A stretch of 64,000 bases of DNA from Paenibacillus oleatilyticus. GTDB taxonomy: Bacteria; Bacillota; Bacilli; Paenibacillales; NBRC-103111. Location: NCBI RefSeq assembly GCF_018998565.1, contig NZ_JAHNZO010000006.1:1-64000 (forward strand). Reading direction: 5' to 3'. Positions 8,430 through 15,209 of this stretch are shown here, one piece after another (position 1 is the first letter of the stretch; every line of letters starts with the position of its first letter). Position numbers and translations under genes: made by a program. Under the pieces are notes generated by a model. That model had not been told where the DNA came from. It worked only from the letters and a program-made list of their open reading frames with translations, and did no database searches.

Positions 8430-9929
8430 TCAGGCAATTTGGACTTGCGACGATTGCTTGAGAAGCTCGCGGAACTGGTCTCCGGAAAGCACTTCTTCGG
8501 CAATCAAAATGTCAAGCGATTGTTCGAATACGGTTCTGTGGCTTTCAAGCATGCGCCGGGTTGCCTCCGTCAGCTCGTCCAAAATCGCGGCATTTTCTTT
8601 CATAAGCTCCTGCTTCGTGACCATCTCGCGGTCAATGATGCCGAGCCTTGTAAGCCCCGAATCCATCATCGTGCGCACCATATTCAGCGCCTGCTCGAAA
8701 TCGTTGCGGGAGCCGGTGCTCCGTCCGCCGTAGAACATTTCCTCCGCTACGGCGCCGCCTAGTGCAACCATAATCTGCTGCTCAATCTCCGCTTTCGTGT
8801 ACAAATACTGATCCTGCTGCGGATTATGACGCACAAAACCGAGCGCTTTCCCGCGAGGGCTGAGCGAAACTTGAGAGACGGAGCCCGGACGCACCAGCTC
8901 GGCGGCAATAGCGTGTCCAAGCTCATGAAGTGCGACGCGTTCCCGCTCTTCTTTGTTCGATTCACGGTCCGTCTTCTCCCCAAGCATGACCTTATCGACG
9001 GCCAGCGACAAGTGCTGCTGTCCGATGACATCCGATTCGTCCCGCATAGCATATATCGCCGCTTCGTTCATGACGCTTTCCAGCTGTGCGCCGGAGAAAT
9101 GGAACGTTTCCCGCGCGATGGCATCCAGATCGACCCCTTCGGCCAGCGGTTTGTTTTTAGCATGGATGTTCAAGATGTGCAACCGGCCCTTCTTGTCCGG
9201 CAAATCGACTTCGATATGACGGTCGAACCGTCCCGGACGCAGCAGCGCGCCGTCCAGCATTTCCTTGCGGTTCGTGGCCGCAATGATCAATACGCGGGGC
9301 GTATCGCTCGTATGAATTCCGTCCATCTCGGTGAGCAGCTGGTTCAGCGTCTGGTCATACTCCCGGTGCTGACCGCCGTCCCGTTTACCGCCGATCACGT
9401 CGATTTCGTCGATAAATACAATGGCGCTCTCCTTGTTCTCTTTCGCGGCGCGCGAGCGGGCTTCCTTGAACAAGTCGCGGATGCGGCTCGCCCCGACGCC
9501 GACATACATTTCGACGAACTCACTGCCGGATGCCGCCAGAAACACCGAGTTCGTGTAATGAGCGGCAGCTTTTGCCATCAGCGTTTTCCCGGTTCCCGGA
9601 GGACCGGTCAGCAAAATGCCCTTTAACGGACGAATACCGAGCTTTTTAATATCGTCGTAACGGATCAGAAAATCAAGCGCCTCTTTCAGCTCGCCCTTTG
9701 CCCGATCCTGTCCGCCGATATCGTCGAACGTCAGGAAGCCCGGCGTTTTGCCGCGCGATTTGCGCTCCGAGCCTACATTCAACCCTCCGCGGGCACGGGC
9801 CATATACAAAAAGGTACCCAAGATCGCGGCCATAAATACGATAGGAAACAGATTGACTCCGATATAAAGCAGGAAAATAACAAGAACCGGGATAAAGCCC
9901 AGCAAAATCTCTTTACCGTACTTACTCAT
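8430..9929 (-). CDS. FtsH-like AAA+ membrane metalloprotease, short form
   Basis: ATP-dependent membrane protease related to FtsH, 499 residues. Two hydrophobic segments lie at about residues 8-25 and 28-43 with almost no loop between them, so the extracytoplasmic domain of classical FtsH (about 640 aa) is missing. Walker A GPPGTGKT, Walker B IVFIDEID, the arginine-finger region and the zinc site HELGH are all present, as is the downstream acidic ligand region (SRNDFEQA). The start at 9929 follows GGGGGTG and overlaps the upstream gene by 8 nt. This is probably not the housekeeping ftsH, which in relatives is longer and lies elsewhere. Confidence 0.88.
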   Translation of the reverse strand: MSKYGKEILLGFIPVLVIFLLYIGVNLFPIVFMAAILGTFLYMARARGGLNVGSERKSRGKTPGFLTFDDIGGQDRAKGELKEALDFLIRYDDIKKLGIRPLKGILLTGPPGTGKTLMAKAAAHYTNSVFLAASGSEFVEMYVGVGASRIRDLFKEARSRAAKENKESAIVFIDEIDVIGGKRDGGQHREYDQTLNQLLTEMDGIHTSDTPRVLIIAATNRKEMLDGALLRPGRFDRHIEVDLPDKKGRLHILNIHAKNKPLAEGVDLDAIARETFHFSGAQLESVMNEAAIYAMRDESDVIGQQHLSLAVDKVMLGEKTDRESNKEERERVALHELGHAIAAELVRPGSVSQVSLSPRGKALGFVRHNPQQDQYLYTKAEIEQQIMVALGGAVAEEMFYGGRSTGSRNDFEQALNMVRTMMDSGLTRLGIIDREMVTKQELMKENAAILDELTEATRRMLESHRTVFEQSLDILIAEEVLSGDQFRELLKQSSQVQIA

Positions 9930-10455
9930 TCGGCCACACCCCCAGTTTGGCAGGCGTTCTTGGCAGCATGACATATTTGCTTACCGTACCGTCCGATAGC
10001 GTGACGTACACATATTTATCGTCCATCTCGGTGGACGCTTTAATCCCGTCGCTGCCTTGAGCCTGCAACGTTTTCGGGATTTGCGCATACTGCTTCGTTT
10101 CCATGGCCTGAGCCACCTCGAACAAAGCGGAAGACCACCATTGCTCCAGCTTCGGTGACGGATCGTTCACGACTTTGAGCTTCAATTCCTTGGTGCCCAG
10201 CGTCGAACGGCCTTCGGTTTGGATCTTGCTATATACTTCACGCAGGTTTGTACCCGGTGCGAGTTTCAATTCCATCCGGGCATCCGGCCCGCTTAAATCC
10301 ATAGAAACCAGCTCAACTCCGGAAATGCCGGATACAACTTTCTGCAGCGGACTTTCCATCGCCAATGTCCGGTAAGCAAAATAACCGCCGAACAGCAGCG
10401 TTGCCGACACAAGAACACTCAATACGACAGGCAAGAGACGTAACTTCATATTCAT
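9922..10455 (-). CDS. Single-span membrane protein upstream of FtsH-like protease
   Basis: A 177-residue protein with one N-terminal membrane segment (residues about 7-27) and a mainly extracytoplasmic C-domain rich in beta strand. Its stop overlaps the start of the FtsH-like gene by 8 nt, so the two are translationally coupled. No family recognised. Because the partner protease lacks the usual extracytoplasmic domain, this protein could provide a separate outer-face module or regulate it; that is inference from coupling only. GGGGG stands about 10 nt before the ATG. Confidence 0.7.
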   Translation of the reverse strand: MNMKLRLLPVVLSVLVSATLLFGGYFAYRTLAMESPLQKVVSGISGVELVSMDLSGPDARMELKLAPGTNLREVYSKIQTEGRSTLGTKELKLKVVNDPSPKLEQWWSSALFEVAQAMETKQYAQIPKTLQAQGSDGIKASTEMDDKYVYVTLSDGTVSKYVMLPRTPAKLGVWPNE

Positions 10456-10652
10456 CAGCTATACGTCCCCCTTTCTATAAAATTCATGTGAAAAATCTTC
10501 CGACGAAGTTTTCCATCTATACGTTTTAGCCATACCGTAAGTATATCATATCGTATATACGAATGTTGATGCAATGTGTGGCAATTGAATGAATGGCCGT
10601 GTATGCCTTCACTGCTCCCTGGACCCCGCTTGCAAGCGAACTATAAAGAACA

Positions 10653-10691
10653 GCCGCGGAAGATGCCGCTTCGTTCGGCGTTTCCCGCGGC
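10653..10691 (-). repeat. Inverted repeat after ypmB-like gene
   Basis: GCCGCGGAA and TTCCCGCGGC flank an inner GCCG/CGGC hairpin. It is placed like a terminator for the ypmB-like gene but has no T-run, so termination there is doubtful. Confidence 0.4.
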
Positions 10692-10720
10692 AGATTTCAG
10701 CGTTTGATCGCCGGATCGTG

Positions 10721-11215
10721 CTACTGAATGGTCAAGCGCAGCGTATCGATCGCTTGGCCGTCCTTAAAAGCGTAATAATCGTAAAAGTGCTGTTCTATCT
10801 TTCCTTCCGGCTGCAGCTTGTAAAATACTTCCCAGACCAGTTCGCCGCTGCGGATTCCCGGCGTCGTCCGGAGCACCTTCGCTTCCGGATACGCCGCTTT
10901 CACTTTCGCTTCAGCCTGCGCTGCATCGATTCCTGCACTTCCCATTTCCGTATGGATCTCGTCTTGACCTACCCATACATACACCGGCTGGCCGATTTTA
11001 TCTTCCCCGGTAATAACCGTGTATGGTTTCTCTGCAACGAACCGTTCGACCTTAACCGCTTTGGTCAGTACCGTCTTCTCGTAAGCGGTAAGGACGGCAG
11101 CACGCTGCTCCGTCCATTCCTTATCCATAATAAAGTTAAAAGCCATGCTCATTCCGGTCACAATCACAACTGCCGCGGCCCCCGCAATGATCGTGATCTT
11201 CCATGCTTTGCGCAC
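10721..11215 (-). CDS. ypmB: YpmB-family membrane-anchored protein (DUF5590)
   Basis: A 164-residue protein with an N-terminal membrane anchor (residues about 7-29) and an extracytoplasmic domain of the DUF5590/YpmB kind (PepSY-like folds), shown by VYVWVGQDEI and the C-terminal WEVFYKL...YDYYAFKDG pattern. In B. subtilis ypmB sits between dinG/ypmA and aspB; here dinG lies about 4 kb away on the same strand, which supports orthology. Function is not established. It starts 36 nt after the deaminase gene and may share its transcript. Confidence 0.82.
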   Translation of the reverse strand: MRKAWKITIIAGAAAVVIVTGMSMAFNFIMDKEWTEQRAAVLTAYEKTVLTKAVKVERFVAEKPYTVITGEDKIGQPVYVWVGQDEIHTEMGSAGIDAAQAEAKVKAAYPEAKVLRTTPGIRSGELVWEVFYKLQPEGKIEQHFYDYYAFKDGQAIDTLRLTIQ

Positions 11216-11251
11216 CGGCGGCCTCCTTTCTGCCTGGTCGTGTTGGGACGC

Positions 11252-12550
11252 TTATAGTGCCGTCAAACGCTCGAAGCTTTGCTGCGCCTCGAATTTGACC
11301 TTCTCTTCGTCCATCGTCAGACATTCGCCTTTGCGGACGACCCAACGTCCGTCGATGCAGACGTCCGTCACATCCTTGGAAACGGCGGAATAAACGACGT
11401 GCGAGATGAAATTCGTCCGCGGGTAGAAATGCGGCTGATCGATATCCAGCGCGATAAAGTCGGCCTTCATTCCTTGCTGAAGCGCACCGACGTCGTTTAG
11501 CCAGATCGAACGGGCGCCGTCGAGCGTGCCAAGCTTCAAAGCCTCCGAAGCGGATACCGCAACCGGATCGCCGGATACGCCTTTATGAATCAGGGCGGCC
11601 AGCCGCACCTCTTCGAGCATGTCCAGATTGTTATTGCTGGCGGCCCCGTCCGTTCCCAGGGACACGAGCACGCCCGCTTTCAGCAGCTCCGGCACGCGGG
11701 CTACGCCGCTAGCCAGCTTCAGGTTGCTGCCGGGGTTGTGCGAAATACGCACGTCGTACCGTTTCAGCACTTCGATCTCTTCGTCTGTCAAGTGTACGCC
11801 ATGAGCCACGAGCGTCGGTCGGGAAAATACGCCGAGCTTCTCCAAATGCGCTACCGGACGCAATCCGTATTGATCGACGTTTTCCTGCACTTCCCTGGCC
11901 GTCTCCGACATGTGGGTGTGGATCGGCAAATTCAAGTCGTGCGCCGCCTGCACAATACGTTCGATATAATCCGGAGGGCAGGTGTAAGGAGAATGCGGCG
12001 ACATCATAGTCGTGATGCGGCCGTCCGCTTGACCGTGCCAATTTTTTGCAAAAGCAATCGCCTCGGCCAGCTTCGCGTCCTGTACCTCCCGCGAGCACAG
12101 CCCGATCACGCCGCGCGTAAGGCAGGCGCGGATACCGCTCTCGACCGCCGCATTCGCGACTTCGTTCATATGATCGTACATATCGACGAAGGTCGTCGTT
12201 CCGCCCTTCAGCATTTCCAGCACGGACAAACGGGTGCCTGCACGTACATCCTGGGCCGTGAACTTGCCTTCCATCGGCCACATCTTCTCCTGAAGCCACA
12301 CTTGAAGGGCCATATCGTCGCCGTAACCGCGAAGCAGCGACATCGCGGCATGCCCGTGCGTATTGACGAGCCCTGGCATGAACAGCTTGCCCGAGCCGTC
12401 GATACGCTCGTCATATGACTCCGCAGGAAGCGGCGCCTGTTCTCCGATATATGTAATGCGGTTTCCTTCAATGACCATGCACCCCTGGATGACAGGCGCC
12501 TCTTCATTCATCGTTAGAAACGTTCCGTTTTCAATAATTGTTTTCTTCAC
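11252..12550 (-). CDS. mtaD: 5-methylthioadenosine/S-adenosylhomocysteine deaminase-type amidohydrolase
   Basis: Cytosolic metal-dependent amidohydrolase of the SAH/MTA deaminase group, which converts the adenine of SAH or MTA to hypoxanthine. Metal-binding residues are visible in VNTHGHAAM (HxH), HTHMSETAREVQ, LVAHGVHLT and SLGTDGAASNNN. The characteristic segment after HxH (SLLRGYGDDMALQVWLQEKM) also fits. I place the start at GTG 12550 (MKKTIIENG), 10 nt after GGGAGGGG; the TTG at 12559 lies too close to that site. About 432 residues, normal for the family. Substrate specificity is inferred from family similarity. Confidence 0.85.
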   Translation of the reverse strand: MKKTIIENGTFLTMNEEAPVIQGCMVIEGNRITYIGEQAPLPAESYDERIDGSGKLFMPGLVNTHGHAAMSLLRGYGDDMALQVWLQEKMWPMEGKFTAQDVRAGTRLSVLEMLKGGTTTFVDMYDHMNEVANAAVESGIRACLTRGVIGLCSREVQDAKLAEAIAFAKNWHGQADGRITTMMSPHSPYTCPPDYIERIVQAAHDLNLPIHTHMSETAREVQENVDQYGLRPVAHLEKLGVFSRPTLVAHGVHLTDEEIEVLKRYDVRISHNPGSNLKLASGVARVPELLKAGVLVSLGTDGAASNNNLDMLEEVRLAALIHKGVSGDPVAVSASEALKLGTLDGARSIWLNDVGALQQGMKADFIALDIDQPHFYPRTNFISHVVYSAVSKDVTDVCIDGRWVVRKGECLTMDEEKVKFEAQQSFERLTAL

Positions 12551-12677
12551 CGGACACAATCCCCTCCCAATTCAAATACAATCTCGTTTTCAATGTACAC
12601 CCTGCGGAGGACAAAAATCAAGCTGACCATACCCTCCGGGGGTAATACGCTTACATAGCAAAAGATTCATGAACATA

Positions 12678-12686
12678 TGGTAAAAT
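12678..12686 (+). promoter_or_regulatory. Possible extended -10 promoter for DUF47-pit
   Basis: TGGTAAAAT fits an extended -10 element, but no good -35 is seen 17 nt upstream. It would give a T-rich 5' leader of about 130 nt. No clear Pho box was seen. Confidence 0.3.
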
Positions 12687-12825
12687 GGATAAACTAAGAA
12701 TTGCAATCCGTTGTTTGATTATGTTATTTTTAATTTTGTGTGAATTGGCGCGTTTTTTCTACATATTTCTTTCTTTTAATTTTAATTTCTTGTAAATCTT
12801 CAATTACTTGGGAGGCCAAAACTGT

Positions 12826-13446
12826 ATGTTGTTTACAAAAAAGAATGACACCGATTTTCTGCTGCTGCTCATTAAAGCGTCGGAAAATACGCTTGACGCC
12901 GCGCAGATGTTTCGGAACGCCGTCATGGGTAGCGAGCCGCCGGCTACGTTTTACCCGCAGCTGAAAGAACTCGAAAACAAAGGAGACCAAATCACACACC
13001 AAATCTTCAAAGGATTGAACAAAGTGTTCATCACGCCGCTGGACCGCGAAGATATTATGGAGCTGGCTTCCAAAGTGGATGACGTGCTCGACGGGATCGA
13101 AGCCACAATCGCCCGTTTCGATTACTTGAACATAACCGCCTCGGATAAATATATGAAAGAATTTTCGGCCGTGCTCGTTGCAAGCTGTCAGCATATTCTG
13201 GACTCTTTCAAGCTGCTGTCCAAGAAAAAATATATGCAAATTACCGAGCATACCGTACAGATCAACAGCTTGGAAAATGAAGCCGACCGCCTTATGAGAG
13301 AAGGCATTCGTGAGATTTTCACCCACCCTAAAGATCCTTATCACGATTTTAAATTAAAAGAACTTTACGAGCGCCTGGAGCAAACGACCGACGCATGCGA
13401 AGACGTAGCCAACATTTTGGATAGCGTAGTCCTGCGGTATTCTTAA
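12826..13446 (+). CDS. DUF47 (PhoU-like) Pit accessory protein
   Basis: A 206-residue all-helical PhoU-like DUF47 protein that commonly accompanies Pit phosphate transporters and is thought to modulate them. Typical features are the N-terminal FTKKNDTDFLLLL, the central LDREDIMELASKVDDVLD (acidic metal-binding pattern) and the C-terminal LEQTTDACEDVANILDSVV. The ATG at 12826 has GGAGG ten nt upstream; a TTG at 12808 is in frame but precedes that site. The Pit gene follows after 57 nt on the same strand, forming a two-gene operon. Confidence 0.92.
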   Translation: MLFTKKNDTDFLLLLIKASENTLDAAQMFRNAVMGSEPPATFYPQLKELENKGDQITHQIFKGLNKVFITPLDREDIMELASKVDDVLDGIEATIARFDYLNITASDKYMKEFSAVLVASCQHILDSFKLLSKKKYMQITEHTVQINSLENEADRLMREGIREIFTHPKDPYHDFKLKELYERLEQTTDACEDVANILDSVVLRYS

Positions 13447-13503
13447 CAGGACCGTTTTACGATTCGGAACATGGGTACGACTCAGCCTGCCTAGGAGGAA
13501 ACT

Positions 13504-14505
13504 ATGTTAACCACTATCATTATCATCGTAGCTCTGGCGCTGCTCTTCGATTTTATTAACGGTTTCCATGATACGGCCAACGCCATCGCCACATCGATTT
13601 CAACCCGGGCGTTATCGCCCCGTTTTGCCGTATTTTATGCCGCGATTTTGAACTTCATCGGTGCGGTCTTTTCCTCGGAGGTCGCCAAAACGGTCGGAGG
13701 TAAGGTCGCCAATCCCGCTACGATCGACAACGGCGTATATATCGTTATTGCCGCGCTGTTGTCCGCCATTATCTGGAATTTGCTGACTTGGTACTATGGC
13801 ATCCCTTCGTCTTCCTCCCATACGCTGATCGGTTCTCTCGCCGGAGCGGTCATTGCGGGAGCGGGAGTCGGGGCGCTCAATTGGTCCGGATTTAAAGAAA
13901 TCGTATTGATTCTCGTCCTTTCGCCGATTATCGCTTTCGCAACGGGCTTTGTCGTCATGTGGATCATCCGCAAGCTTATTCTGGTTAGCGGCAACCAATC
14001 CCGTTCGAAGATGAATCGTACCTTCAAGAGCTTCCAAGTGCTCTCAGCGGGCCTGCTGTCTTTCTCCCACGGAGGTAACGACGCGCAAAAAGCGATGGGG
14101 ATTATCGTCTTTGGTCTTGTTGCATTAGGGTATCAAAACAATTTGGACGTGCCGATGTGGGTTAAAGTATCAGCCGCGACGGCCATGGGGCTGGGAACCT
14201 CGATCGGCGGCTGGAGAATTATCAAGACGATGAGCAAAAAGCTGCTGAAAATCGAACCGATCAACGGCTTCGCCTCGGACTTGAACTCGTCTATCGTTAT
14301 TCAGACCTCTACGCATCTTGGCATGCCGCTCTCGACGACGCATGTCATCTCGTCTTCCATTATCGGAACAGGTTCCGTGATGCGGTTTCACGATGTGAAA
14401 TGGGGGACGGTCACCCGCATGGTCTTGACGTGGGTGATTACCATTCCGATCAGTATGGTACTTGCTTTTATCATTTATAAAATTTTGTTCGCGCTTGTCG
14501 CATAA
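13504..14505 (+). CDS. pit: Low-affinity inorganic phosphate transporter, PiT family
   Basis: Integral membrane phosphate transporter of 333 residues with about ten hydrophobic spans. The PiT signature is repeated in each half: DFINGFHDTANAIATSIS near the N-terminus and LSFSHGGNDAQKAMG in the second half. PSSSSHTLIGSLAG and PLSTTHVISSSI are also typical. A clear TAGGAGG precedes the ATG. Paired with the DUF47 gene and closed by a bidirectional terminator shared with rex. Confidence 0.95.
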   Translation: MLTTIIIIVALALLFDFINGFHDTANAIATSISTRALSPRFAVFYAAILNFIGAVFSSEVAKTVGGKVANPATIDNGVYIVIAALLSAIIWNLLTWYYGIPSSSSHTLIGSLAGAVIAGAGVGALNWSGFKEIVLILVLSPIIAFATGFVVMWIIRKLILVSGNQSRSKMNRTFKSFQVLSAGLLSFSHGGNDAQKAMGIIVFGLVALGYQNNLDVPMWVKVSAATAMGLGTSIGGWRIIKTMSKKLLKIEPINGFASDLNSSIVIQTSTHLGMPLSTTHVISSSIIGTGSVMRFHDVKWGTVTRMVLTWVITIPISMVLAFIIYKILFALVA

Positions 14506-14533
14506 GAACGGACAAGCCCGATCCGGCAAATAT

Positions 14534-14582
14534 AAAAAGGATAGAGCTTCAGAACAACGTTCTGTCAAGCCCTATCCTTTTC
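14534..14582. terminator. Bidirectional terminator between pit and rex
   Basis: AAAAGGATAG-GCTT-AGAAC pairs with GTTCT-AAGC-CTATCCTTTT. A-runs on one side and T-runs on the other allow it to stop transcription from both converging genes. Confidence 0.85.
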
Positions 14583-14588
14583 TCATGC

Positions 14589-15209
14589 TTAATCCAGATA
14601 ATAAGCCAAGCTTTGCAGCTCCGTCGTAAAATCGGCATGATGCACCCGCATTTCACCCGGCACTTTTATAATCATCGGAGCAAAGTTTAGAATTGCCTCG
14701 ACACCGGCCTCCACAAACTGATTGGCTACCTGTTGCGCTTCTGCCGCCGGGACGGTAATAATCCCGATGCGTACCTTTAACTCTTGGATGGTTGCCTTCA
14801 TTTCGCTCGTCGACTTGACCTTCAAATTGTTGATCGTATCCCCGATCTTCGATTCGTGCGAATCGAAGACGGCTACGATTTTCATGTTATCCTTCAGATA
14901 GGCATTATAATTGCATAAGGCGCGGCCCAGATTTCCCGCGCCTACCAGCGCTACGGGGATGATTTTGTTGAGCTTTAAAATTTGACGGATTTTTTCGATC
15001 AAATAGTCGACATCGTAACCGATCCCCTTCTTGCCGAATTCCCCGAAATAAGCTAGATCTTTACGGATCTGCGCCGGATTCAAGTCCAGCTTTTGCCCCA
15101 GATCCTGAGAGGATACCGTCTGTACGTTCTTTTTACTGAGTTCGTTCAAAAACCGGAGGTACACCGGAAGCCGGCGCACGACGGCCTCGGAAATTTTCAT
15201 CGTCTTCAT
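14589..15209 (-). CDS. rex: Redox-sensing transcriptional repressor Rex
   Basis: NADH/NAD+-sensing repressor of fermentation and respiration genes, 206 residues. The N-terminal winged helix runs from ISEAVVRRLPVYLRFL through LNPAQIRKDLAYFGEFGKKG, the DNA-recognition segment; the Rossmann domain shows VALVGAGNLGRAL and ends with the swapped helix LQSLAYYLD. The start overlaps the dinG stop by 4 nt (ATGA), so translation is coupled to dinG, an unusual partner. No convincing Rex operator was found in the qcr promoter region. Confidence 0.96.
   Translation of the reverse strand: MKTMKISEAVVRRLPVYLRFLNELSKKNVQTVSSQDLGQKLDLNPAQIRKDLAYFGEFGKKGIGYDVDYLIEKIRQILKLNKIIPVALVGAGNLGRALCNYNAYLKDNMKIVAVFDSHESKIGDTINNLKVKSTSEMKATIQELKVRIGIITVPAAEAQQVANQFVEAGVEAILNFAPMIIKVPGEMRVHHADFTTELQSLAYYLD

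Noticed and set aside
8430-9929. Canonical housekeeping ftsH
   Set aside because: Too short, lacks the extracytoplasmic domain and is not beside hpt/tilS-type genes.
10653-10691. Rho-independent terminator after the ypmB-like gene
   Set aside because: Good stem but no T-run; kept only as an inverted repeat.
12730-13344. Minus-strand frame opposite the DUF47 gene
   Set aside because: The plus-strand gene has strong family similarity, a good ribosome binding site and pairs with pit; the antisense frame has none of these.
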